Positions 24,193 through 36,100 of a DNA stretch of 64,000 nt are shown piece after piece. Every line of letters begins with the position of its first letter. Positions within the stretch are counted from its first letter, which is position 1. Both the position numbers and the translations under genes were made by a program. Origin of the DNA: Andrena cerasifolii (taxonomy: Eukaryota > Arthropoda > Insecta > Hymenoptera > Andrenidae). Location of the stretch: positions 10,569,114 to 10,633,113 of the forward strand of contig NC_135128.1 in the NCBI RefSeq assembly GCF_050908995.1, read 5' to 3'. The notes beneath the pieces are model-generated. The model was given only the letters and a program-made list of their open reading frames with translations. It did no database searches and had not been told where the DNA came from.

Positions 24193-27100
24193 CGCAATCA
24201 GTACCTCTAATACTCTAAACCTCTTTCACAAAAAGAAGATCCCACGAAAGAAAACAACTCACTATCCAATAAACCTCCTGACTCTTCACAACAGAAACGA
24301 AACACCCCCGTCACAAATCCAACAAAGCCTCCCAGTGCCTCCCACTATCTCCACCCACATTCATCCAAGAAGCTACGCCTTAAAAGTATCTGGAAACGAA
24401 GAAACGCCGAGCAAACTGGAGCGAGGAGTACCTGCAAGGTCCCCAGTGCCCCCGGGGGGGCCTGCAGGGCCCGTCCCTGTTCCCCTATCCGTGGTCGTAT
24501 GGCGCGTTGCCGATAGCGAATCTAGTATGTAAATATCCGCGAGGCTCGGCTTTTCGCCCGCTCGTGTCGTCCGATCGAGCGGCCAATGGTAAATGTTAGG
24601 CTAACATGTAAACTCGCCTCGCAGGCCTGCGATGTCTGTGCACGTACGAGAGCGTTCATATGGCGCGGATCTATGCAAATAACGACACGTGGGCGGCCGA
24701 CGCGGCGTACGAGCTTGAATGAACCCTTGCGCCACGCGGAGTGAATGGATTTGCGTGGCGTTTAACGACCGCGACGAGTTTCGCTTGCATCGTTTGCCGC
24801 CACTACCGGAAGTCTTCCGTCTCCGTGGTCCACGTTACAGGTGTGGCTGTCGGTCGTTAAGTGACGAACGAGGGCGGCGAGAAGCTGCGGTGAAAACTGA
24901 CGCGCGCGCCACGACCTCGCGTCCCGCGTTTCATTAAGCTGGGAACTTAAGACCTGGCTTCGTTAAATTGAATTAAGGGAGTTTCTAGCTGCATGCGCGA
25001 GATTTATCTTTTCCGAGACGAAGATTGTGGCGGAGGCTGGGTTGAAGATGGTGATTGGCTGTGGGGAGGTTTTGACAGTTTTCAGAGGTTTGGTTGTTCC
25101 TTGTTGGAAACTGAGTAGGTGGGTGGGATTCTGTGGGTTTTTAGGAGCTAAGTTCTTCTGGATGAGGCTTGTGTTCTTTGGGGAATATTCGCTAAGTTTG
25201 TCACGATTGCAGCTGGATTGAGTTGGGCTGTGAAGATTAAGTGATAGAGTAACGATTGGGGTTCTAAAGCTTGGGAGGTAAATTCCTTAGGAGTGTTTGT
25301 CAGGAGGATTTGAGGATATAATAATGGGGCGATCTATGGTAGAATCTAAGGCTGGGAAATCCTAGAATGTATGGTACTGAATTTAAGGGCACAGTCATAC
25401 GAATACTGTTAACCTCGTAACTTCAAATTTCCTTCAAGATCTGATTTCAAGATTGTCACAGGTGCATCGTGTCAAAAAGCAGCTAAGCGCAAAGTGATTA
25501 TGAGATTGGCGGCAGCATGCTTCTAAAACAATTCCCCTCGCCAAAGCGTTGCACAACATTCGCCACTAAAACGCCAAGTAGCCGTCGAAAAGGCGGTTTT
25601 ACAGCCGTCCCGGGGGCCGAATGAAGCAATTCCCTTGGACGTCGGGTGCTCAAAGCTGGCAGTAAATAATAAAATTATTGATCAATTAATTAGCCTCGGG
25701 GGGGCTACCACGGGGCAAGCCGGGTACAGGTTTACGGCCGCGCAGAGAGCCATTTTCGCTCGGCGGTTTAATATTGTCCGGCGCGGTTTCCTCGCGAATC
25801 GCCGCGGCCGCCGTGGCTATCCACCTTTTCCTTGCACGTACGCTCCGCTCGCGAGCCTTCTCCACCTCCGTGGTATCGTTTCCAAGCGAGCACTCGGATT
25901 TACCGTTACGAAAGCACGTGTGACTGCATTAAATCTCGCGCTCGCGACCACGAGGCGGGTGTAGTAGGAGAAGGAAGAGACAGATCGTAAGGTGCAGCCA
26001 TATAGCTCGGCTGGCTTTGCCCACGCCTCGTGATCCTTCACTGTTCCTCAACGTCGATATTCAAATCACCGGCCACCTCCACCCTATTCCTTTCTTTCCC
26101 GACTACACGTCCTCTTTTTACCACCTTTTCGCGCCGTAATTTACCGTTACAAAAGCCCTCGCCCACGCGTCTCTTCACCCCCCGCCCCGGACCCCCTCGC
26201 CCGTCCCCCTTCTCGAGGCACAATCGAGGATGGATCGATCCGTCGATTCACGGTGCCATTGTGACGCGACTCGATCCTCCTCCGATCGCGCCGGGCGATC
26301 CCTTTCGAGAGGACGTGGCAGGTGCCAGTGACCAGAGCGCGCCCCGTAAAAATGGTCCTCGTCACGATCGGGGAATACCGCGGCAGCAGGTAACGTGCCC
26401 CTCTCGCCGAGGGTGAGCGGACACTGATTAGCAACGATTCTTCGGGCCCGCTGTCCGACTTTTTTAACGGCCCGCCGTTTAATCTCGCCGCGAGCTCGTC
26501 CCCGGCGCCTTCCGTCCCGCGGAGAACGAACCCGCGACGCGTGAAAGGGTCCACGGGCTACCAGCTTTCCTCCCGGGATATTTTGACGCGACCGTGTCTG
26601 CTTAGCGTCGGATTAATCCACCTGGCGCGGGGATCCTGACGGGGCCGTGCGGTGCGAGGATTTTCTAGGAGGCGCTGGGCTTGTTTGATGAGATCGTTGG
26701 GGAAATGTTAGGACAGAGGAACTGCGAGGGATTTCGAGTGGAAATGGTCCCTCTCCTCTTTATTCCGTATTGTGGAGATATACATACTTTTACTCTTGGA
26801 CTGGATTCAGAAGGAAAGCTACCAAATCTACTTGGATGCTTTTTTTTATTTATTTTTGAGGATCCTAGGCTTCCTTAGGTTCTTAGACGTCTCCTGTCAG
26901 CTCAGCCTCTGTGGGCGTGAGAATAATTAGTTGTAGTGGAATCAGAGATATTTCGAAAGCTGACGGATGTCCTACAGTTGTTTGTATTAAAAGAAAATTG
27001 TATTTAAAACTTGATTTCGCAGGATTATGTCTGTCTGCCAACTTCTACGCGCAGGTAATTTACGTTGGAAAATACTCGCCCCGATAACGAGGACCGTGGA

Positions 27101-28079
27101 ACGCAACACGCGACGCGGTAAATCCGATCTGCCAGCTCATTGTCGCTCGGTCAGGTGTTAGCAGCGCTTACTTATGACTATGGAATCCTCGATATCCAGC
27201 CGTTTACATACAGAAGTGTAGGATTCGCGACGGCGAAACCAGCCACGCGAGATACTCTGCACGCAGCGCATGCTTGCATCTGAAATGCAGGTAAGCAGTA
27301 AGCGCGCATACATTAGGAGAGGCGCGTTGGTAGGCAGAGATACGCGAGCAGTGACTAACAACGACTCGTAGTCACAGCCGACGGTAATCTAATCTGCTCC
27401 GGCGAGCATGGATCGACCACGATCCTCTCCACCTTCCCCCCGAATTCGCGAATTAATCGCTCACGCAACGCGAAACGGAGCAAAACGCTGCTCTCTGTCA
27501 CTGAGAGTCCCAGGCACCTTGTAATCACGATGTAATCGCGAGACTGTTCCTTTTGCTGAGCGGACAACAGGAATTATTATGGGATAGTAGATTTTAATTG
27601 TGGCTATGTCTGCTTTCAGACACTTGAGACTTGAGAGTTCTAGGCTTTCGATTCTTCCAATTGAAGTTGGTGGAACTTTTCTCAAATAAATCATTTTGCT
27701 TAATTATCCTCGGTGCCCAACTAGGCAGAGGAAATGCATACATCGTTTTCCTATGTAAGAAATCATCCATCATTCTTTAGAAAATTATTAGAAAAAACAA
27801 ATGTTCAATAAAGTTTTATTAGTGACACTTCTTTTGCAATTTTATGTTGAAGCTGGTGGAAGACTTTTGAGCAGGTCACTTCTGTTCATTCATCGAATGG
27901 AGGGTTCAGAAAATAATCAAGTCCAATTTTCCCTATGAGTTTATGTAGTTGAAATATTTCTTTATTATTAAAACTTTCAGCTGATAAATCAATTAAGACA
28001 GTACTTTCGTACGCAAGCAATAAATGGTACTTACATTGACCACGGAATTACTAGGAAGAATTATTCAGTGGACAAACAA

Positions 28080-28347
28080 GATTTACACTGGGCGAATTCC
28101 ACTTACGCCCAAATCGGCCGCGCCCACGACGGCAGGATATTTCGTTTCTGTAATAAAACGAATATCAGGAATTATATGTTCCTGTTTTCGACTCGTGATT
28201 TATATTTTAAAACCTGTAACTTCCGATAATAGCTCTTTCACAAATTTCTCTTCCATATTTCAAGAGATTTTCAGAAATTTTGGAATATTAACCACGGGCG
28301 TTGCGGGCAATTAAATAAGCGTAAGTGGAATTCGCCCAGTGTAAATC
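28080..28347. mobile_element. MITE with perfect 29-bp terminal inverted repeats
   Basis: Bases 28080-28108 and 28319-28347 are exact reverse complements of one another, beginning GATTTACACTGGGCGAATTC. If the target duplication is TA, the element proper starts CACTGGGCG and ends CGCCCAGTG with TA on both sides. The 268-base body has no transposase. Perfect ends imply a young insertion. The superfamily is uncertain; a TA target points to Tc1/mariner-like mobilisation. Confidence 0.85.
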
Positions 28348-31300
28348 TCGGTTTCAATGCTAATGGACTTACACTGATTGGCTTCTGAACCCTCTAAATT
28401 TACAGTGGCACTTAGAGTATTCGAAGAATCTCTATTTTAGACGGTACTCCAAGATTATCGCGAAGAAATTAATATTCGCAGTTTCGTACACTCGTCTGGT
28501 GATCGACGCGAGCTTCTGACATTCGTCGATTAATCGGCACAGGTGAATGTCAAACGATATTACGTTATTATTCGTAAGCAAATGTTTATCGAGGGTGGTA
28601 TTAGTCAGAGTGGAGGAACGTCGCCGGCACGGTCCTCTGGAAGCGACGTCCAGCGACGCTAAAGATTCGCGAGGAATTTAATCTGCTGATATGCGTACGT
28701 GCCGGGGCGATCCCTTCTCGATTTCACGGTGTCCCCGACGTCATCGTCGCCGTCTCGACGGTGTGCAAACTGCATACAGGGCTGGTTGCGCGTTACCAAC
28801 GTCGTTGCATCACTCACGGTTTCAATGTTACGCCATACGTCATCGTAAAACGCAACGGCCCATACACAGACCGATAAGAAACACTGGGCGAGATATCTAG
28901 AACCACCTTAAATCAAAATACTGCGAACTATGAAACATGAGTGGAGAAATTGGCGTTAAACTATTTAGCATAATTTTAATCCGACTAATAATAAATTGCC
29001 AAGCAAACCGATACCATTTCTAATTACCCTGGCATCTCCCAATCCAAATCCTTTTCCTCTGACGTAAAATAAACAGAACAGCAATTACCTGGTACCCACC
29101 CAAGTAATTCCTCGATCAGAAAATCCCTCTTATCTGTGCTCCTCCAAAGCAAACCCCGCATAAGTCTCAACGCCACAACCCTCCTCCTCGTGTAACTCTG
29201 ATTGCTAAATTTCCACGATACCGTATCTCCCTCGATACAAAGATACCTTCAAACGACAAGTTACATCGCATTTCCGCGCGGTTACCATTTTATCGCGGAG
29301 CCAGTCGCGCGAATCCCTCGTCCTATCGCCCCTTGCCCCGATAATCGAACAAACGCAGCCACACGCCAGTGGAAATTCGCAATGGGCCGATCGCGACGCG
29401 TGTTCCCGAACGGTGCAGGTTGTAATTGATCCGATATAACGATCTAGCCTGTCGCTGGGAGCCGGTGCACGGGACACGGCCGGGAGGGGTGCGCGCGGTC
29501 CGCGCGCGCATAAATGAATCTGGATTCGCGCGGCCCAGGCCGCAGGTACAGCTCCAGATAAACGGAACGGGGATCGGTCGCGGTCCGTACCGAGAACGCT
29601 TCGTCGAGGACATTCGATCCAATCTCCAATGCCTCGGCGGGGATACGTTCCAGAAGGGGGTGGGACCGGTGGTGCGCGATAATCTGCACGTGTCGCGAAT
29701 ATTTCGCGGGCCGGAGCACGCGCGAACGAAACCCGAGACGATGCGCCAAGGCGCGAACAGAGGTGTCGTCGCCGTTGTAAACACACTGGCCAGGCCTCCG
29801 GGCGAACAGGGGGGGAATAGAGGGAATAGAGGGTACGGAGGAGAGAGGATCGTCGCGGACCCCTGGACGAATACCAGCTCGAATGACACCTGGACCCCGT
29901 GGACATCGCGCGATCAACACGCACGCACGGGGCCTTATCTGCGCCGCGTATCTGTGGAAGCGCGCATTATCATTCGAATTTATGCTGATCCACGCGTTGA
30001 TCAGGACTCTGTTTATTCGCTTGCCTGGTAGTCGCTGACGCGACGCGATGGCTGAAATTCGGTAGAGGGACTCGGTTGGGTTCATGTGGCTTTTCCTACT
30101 GTTATGGAGTGGCGCGGTGGTGGTTTTGTTGATGGCGATCTCTCTGGTCCGCTGGTGCAGCGCCTTAGGGAGACTTTAAAAGAGTTATAGGTACCTAGTC
30201 AGGCGGCTGAAAAGAGGCGAATGTTTGTGAATTTCTTTTGAAACAGCGGAAGCATATATTTTTACGGAACTTTTCGCACTTAAAAGAGCAATATTTAAAG
30301 AACATTTGGTAATTTTTTGGTACAAAAATATTTACGTTTATAATAAAGTAACAACCGACATCCAAGAAGCCTTTTTACGAATTTGGGTTTGCGGGGAGCG
30401 CTGCCATTCGGAACCAGATTATCTAAACTCAAAAAGCGAAACAGATTTCGTTAGTATATTAACGTATCCTCTGATTAACAGAGGCAACTTCCGAAATATT
30501 AATTTCAAACAAAATGGAGGGTATTTGAAGTTGAATTCCTGATTTTTCGTGCAAAAATCAGGACTACCTATTTAAGTTTCAGAATTTTTTGGGGCGGAAT
30601 TAGAAAATAAATGGGAAAACTTTTTTAAGGGCTTTATTCTACATGCCTTGTGGTTATTTTCAACCTCATAGTATCTGAAAAAATCGTCTAATTTGGTACT
30701 GCATTGAGCGTCTCAGTGTGACGTAGCTAAGGGGTTAAATAGGGGATGAAAAAAGGTCGGTCGTTATTACATTGATTATAGAACCATCGTTTGAATCCTC
30801 GTCACGTTTGCAACAGCTTCGACAAAGATTCGGTTAGATCTTATGGTGCTTCTGTTGAAATAATAAATTCGTATTAATAGAAACTTCTGGTTAAAGGGTA
30901 GGTATCTTGCGTAATAACTTCAAGCTCTGCCCTGCAGTTTTCCTGAAATTGTATCATAGAAACTAGCCTGCACGATACGTCTCTTAAGATAGGTACCCGA
31001 TTAGGTGACTCGATCACCGAATCGAATTTTGAAGGCACTCGCCTTACGAAACAACGGATCGCAGTAATTCCGGGATACCTTTAGCCGGGCGGTTTAATAA
31101 AATCACAATAATTCACGGGTATACGAGCGTAGAAATCGGCGAGAACGATTCCGTTATCGCGATTTTTTACAAACGAATTTACGACGCCGCTGAAAATTCG
31201 ATCTCGAAAGTTTCGCCGCGGTGACCGGTTGTCGACAACGCGTTCAAATCGGGGCCGAGAGTGGCGGTTGGCATAAATCCCGCTCTTCATTGCGCGGTTT

Positions 31301-32330
31301 ATTAGGAGACCAATTGCGCCGCGGCCGAATCGGTCGATCCAGTAAAACGCGTTATAGCTTCTGGAACCACACACGCCTGTTTCCCCGCGACGATCGATAG
31401 ATAACGAAACGATGTAATAACAGGCATATTCCCGTGCCCGCTCGACCGTATCCCTCGCATTCTTTTCACCTCTGGCTGCGCGTAACCCCGTGGCACGTGG
31501 AGAATTACGGCTCCTTAGGATGCTTGTCGCGTCCAGGGAAATTGACGCCATGGTATTTAAAACGGCGCTCCCTTTGGGTGGCGTGGAATCGGGTCTGGGT
31601 CGACAGAGCCCCGATCCCTTCCTGTTTTCGTGCCTTATCGTGCGGAGTCAAGGCTGACATGCTACCCGGAAACCCGAACCGTATATACGATCGACAAGAT
31701 ATCGCGGTCGTATTATTCGGCGCGACGGGCATTGCCAACGCGACAAGTACGGACTCGCGCTCCGAAAATAACGTTTCGCCTTCGCGGCTGCTCCAGAATC
31801 TCCTCAGAAATGCCTTTCCCCTAATTGTAAGTCTCTCGTGAAGTAAAAGGAGTCCTGTTGCTGGGATACTTTTTTGGAAAATTGAAGAATGATCAGGAAA
31901 ATTCGGGGTGGTAGGTGATTGTAATACTCCGGATAAATGGGTTCCCTTTGAGGAGATTTTTAAGTAAAGCGATGGGAGATGAAGCTGAAATTATTCAGAC
32001 GTTGATGAAATTTGTTTGATTATTGTATTGTAGCTGTGTTAGTCACCTCGTCGGTTTGCAAGCTGAAGCTCAAATGTTGCGCTGTCAGCTTGAGGAGGAA
32101 CTGGAATTTCACGTGACAACGAGGCCTGAAATCAGTTATCCTTTCGAGCAGGATGCTGAGGCTGATCCTTGACAGAAGGATTTCACGGGTGCCTTTTAGA
32201 TCCTGTCGGCGGGTTTTCGAGACCACCGCGCGCTTCCTCGAGGTCCTGATGCGGGAAGGAAGTGAAAATGCTCCTCGCTCGTGACTAGTCGAAATTATCA
32301 ATTACCTGACTTCCGTTTTCTCTGCATGGG
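28348..32330. other. Intergenic, no supported gene
   Basis: A strongly CpG-rich block at about 29.2-30.1 kb keeps several frames open on both strands at once, which argues against any of them being coding. A perfect hairpin lies at 30538-30562. No splice-supported exon, RNA gene or paired element ends were found. Confidence 0.55.
30538..30562. repeat. Perfect 10-bp hairpin
   Basis: CCTGATTTTT and AAAAATCAGG flank the 5-base loop CGTGC. The stem is exact. It lies in AT-rich intergenic DNA with no adjacent gene, and a role as a terminator is not supported. Confidence 0.75.
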
Positions 32331-33142
32331 AAAGTAATTAAGCGGGAGAAGTTTAGAAGAGAGTAATAAACAATAGTATAAGAATTAAGAAAGTAATTAA
32401 GCGGGAGAAGTTTAGAAGAGAAACAATAATATAAGAATTAAGAAAGTAATTAAGCGGGAGAAGTTTAGAAGAGAGTAATAAACAATAATATAAGAATTAA
32501 GAAAGTAATTAAGCCGGAGAAGTTTAGAAGAGAGTAATAAACAATAATATAAGAATTAAGAAAGTAATTAAGCGGGAGAAGTTTAGAAGAGAGTAATAAA
32601 CAATAATATAAGAATTAAGAAAGTAATTAAGCGGGAGAAGTTTAGAAGAGAATAATAAACAATAATATAAGAATTAAGAAAGTAATTAAGCGGGAGAAGT
32701 TTAGAAGAGAGTAATAAACAATAATATAAAAATTAAGAAAGTAATTAAGCGGGAGAAGTTCAGAAGAGAGTAATAAACAATAATATAAGAATTAAGAAAG
32801 TAATTAAGCGGGAGAAGTTTAGAAGAGAGTAATAAACAATAGTATAAGAATTAAGAAAGTAATTAAGCGGGAGAAGTTTAGAAGAGAAACAATAATATAA
32901 GAATTAAGAAAGTAATTAAGCGGGAGAAGTTTAGAAGAGAGTAATAAACAATAATATAAGAATTAAGAAAGTAATTAAGCGGGAGAAGTTTAGAAGAGAG
33001 TAATAAACAATAGTATAAGAATTAAGAAAGTAATTAAGCGGGAGAAGTTTAGAAGAGAGTAATAAACAATAATATAAGAATTAAGAAAGTAATTAAGCGG
33101 GAGAAGTTTAGAAGAGAGTAATAAACAATAATATAAGAATTA
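32331..33142. repeat. 59-bp minisatellite, about 14 copies
   Basis: The unit begins AAAGTAATTAAGCGGGAGAA and ends CAATAATATAAGAATTAAG. About twelve copies are 59 bp, and two (starting near 32390 and 32850) share the same 6-bp deletion, giving 53 bp. Copies differ by one or two substitutions, for example CCGG for GCGG near 32512. The shared deletion variant, spaced several copies apart in the same local order, suggests that blocks of units were duplicated together. There is no coding frame. Confidence 0.95.
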
Positions 33143-36100
33143 ACTCAGAAACCCTCAGGAATTCCCTGCAACATAGATAAATAATCGCTCGATGTAAAAA
33201 AAGCAGCTATCAAACACAAAGGACAGATTTCCCAGTGGAGCAGAGAATTAATGGCAAGGTCTCGGTGACATCATCGAGCACAGCCCTTCCGGTAGCCAAA
33301 GCGCAGATACACGTCCGCTGGCCTCCTTGTATGTAAAATCGTTGTCCTCCGAACGAATGAATGTATCATGGCGCATAATGGGCGAGGCTCGCTATTGCCA
33401 TAAACCATGATCGTCCTACACGTCCCCACCTGTCGAGCAGACCCATTGCCGAGGGCGATCGAAGATCAGTTGCAAAATAGTCGGCCCTGAAGCCCGACAA
33501 AAATTGAAAACGAAAGGCAGCCGGGTGCTCTCTTCTACGAACTTCGCTACCACGTTCTAAGGTTTCCTCGCAGCACCTGAATAATTTTTTACGCTCGCAT
33601 ACTTCCAGTAATTTCAATCTCGTGACTCTGAGCTATCAACCACGCTATAACAACTTCACTTTGCAAACTATAGTTCTTTCAGAAATTACACTCATCTTCT
33701 TACACTAAGAACGCGAGGATTAAAAACCTTAGACAATGTTTAGCAATCAGCCATTATCCTACCAAAGAACACAAGTTCTTCACCTCGTGGCAGCCACGCA
33801 GTTTCATCCCCGCCCCCGCCGGGTTCCCCTACGCGCAACTAGTCCTCCGAGCGTCGTGGTTCTTGAAATTCTAATGGACAGAGAGGTATCGCCGTGGCAG
33901 TCTTGAAGAAGCCCATTAGTCTTTCAATTATTTTCGCTGCCCACTCCCACCTGGGCAACGTTTTGCAATTTAATTCGTGGCTCTCTCGGCGCGCTCTATC
34001 GACCAGCGCCGAGCTCCATCAACATATTCAATGGTCTATTAGCCGACCGCGAAAGACAGACGTACACCGAGGTCACGGCGCAGAGCATAGAGGCCAAGAA
34101 GACGGAGCACCCACACTCCATTATTGATGTATCGATAAGCGTATAACCTGCAGAGACCACGGGGCGCCGTGGCCTGCGAGCTCGCAAAAACAATAGCCCG
34201 GCTAACCGGTCGCAAAGTCATCTTCCGAAATTGGCAGGTGCCTCGAGGGGTCTCCTTTCTTCGGGGGCCAGCGCTCCTGCCCCCCGAGCGCCCGCCATTT
34301 TCTCTCCTCACCCACCAGGGTTCCTCCCTCCTAGCCTAAAATCAATATTTAATCGGGGCGAGCGAGCAACCGTCAGCCAGGTGCGAAAAAGCGCGTCACG
34401 TCGTTTCACTTCGTTACGGGCGTAATGACTCGACGCCACGGGGATCCTTCGGCTTTTTTACTCGCTTTTGTTTCTTGTTTGGATACCCTCGATAACGATC
34501 GCCGAGGAATAACGAGGAAACAGATAATTGGCGGTCTATCTTCCGGGGATCTTCGCGGCGCTCTCTTTGGAAAACGAGGCGCCTCCTATTTTTCGCACTC
34601 TGGGGAACGGGATTCGGTTAGGTCGAGTCTCAGCTGGGATATAAATCAAATAGTGATGGGTGCTGGGTGATAGTTTGTAGATACTTGGGACGCGGAATGC
34701 CGGGTTGCGCTAATTGACGTTGGCTAATGAGATTAAGAAAAATTGTAAAATTGAGTAGCTGAATCTTTGTTATCTAAGTGCTCTATTATTTGAATACTCT
34801 ATCATTATTATTTTATATTTTATTCTGTTACTTTTGTTTTGCTTTGTGGTAACTCCGTTTCTCTACTCTGCGTTTTTTTAAATGGATTTTATTCAGATTC
34901 GATCCTCTTTTGTTTGTTTGTTTGTGGCACGATCGGTTCGAATCTGGAAACTCGAATTTAACCCACTTCCAACTATCCAATTGGCTTGAAACTTTGCAGG
35001 CGTGCGTAGGTTGGATGACAATACAATATTTAAAAGAAAATTAACCCCGAGGAGGTGAAAAAATAACAGAATCATCAATAAATGTAACCCTTAATCACAA
35101 ATCCAAACGACTTGAAATCAGCCGCTCGCGTTCTTTACGAAAACGACGAAAAGCCGCTGCGTTCGGGACGCTAGTCCCATCGCGATAACCGAAAGTACCC
35201 AAGTTTACCGAGAAATGATCCGTCACGTATGCACGAATAATAAAACTAAAACTTTGCAGGCGTTCGAAGTATATCAGCATTGAAATTGTAGTACAAGAAA
35301 AGAATTATTTTGTAGTTTTTAGTGCATTTTTAATAAAATCGTTTAATAAAATTTTTTAATATATCTTTTTATTCAGCATCTTCTGCCATAAAATGGGTCT
35401 TACCGATCCACGAGAAAATAAATAAACAAATAAATAAATATTCTATAACAAAAGTATATGGCTCAAGGGAAAAGGGAGGTGTTCCTCGTTTCGTGTTCTT
35501 CCATTCATCTCAAGTTTCATTTACAAGATGCATACGTGCGGAAAATCTAGAAAACTGTTCCAAACCCACACCACGGTTCTCTTTAACGAGTGCACTCGCA
35601 ACACGGCCACACATCCCGCGTGTACTTCATAAATATGGTAATCGTTTATTAAACGAAGTTTATGGATTCAGCCAGCGAAGCCAGACAATTTCGTCCGGCA
35701 GAATATTACGTCCTCAAAGGGTTCCTTTAATTGGGCAACAAAAGGGGGCCGCTCGTAACCAGAAATCGTGTTCGCGAGAATGAAGGAAGGAAGGCAAGAA
35801 AAAAGAGAGCTGCGCGGTAGCTCGAGCAGGTATCCTCGAACAGATCTTCCAGCACACTTAGCTGCACATTAGTCAAACAATTAAGAGTTTGTAATGGAAC
35901 GTCACATAAATAACGCGGGGCGAGCGCGCGCATCCTTCCCTTTGACACGATAGATCACGTTAATGGAATACAAACGCACAGCCCCATACATACATGCACG
36001 TACGCGAATTCGCAATGCGCGCGCGCCAGCGTTACAGGGTTAAATTCTGAGGGCGGCCGTGCTAATACCACGTGGGCGTTCCCGTTCCCTACCGCACAAC

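Larger units (their letters stand above)
17816..28079. other. Intergenic, no supported gene
   Basis: CpG-rich islands (about 21.7-22.3, 24.4-24.9 and 25.7-26.7 kb) alternate with AT-rich DNA. It includes a (CG)8 run at 18438-18453, a short AAT run near 23732-23750 and a possible mariner-type end near 24186. No exon chain or RNA gene is supported. Open frames of up to 158 residues are in CpG-rich DNA and lack domains. Confidence 0.5.

Noticed and set aside
29205..30085. Overlapping open frames of 188-239 residues on both strands
   Set aside because: The DNA is CpG-rich and open in several frames at once. The translations are Arg/Pro-rich without domains, and no splice or promoter signal was seen.
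34989..35265. AAACTTTGCAGGCGT repeated about 260 bases apart
   Set aside because: The match is short and its flanks do not align, so chance or a tiny relic cannot be told apart.
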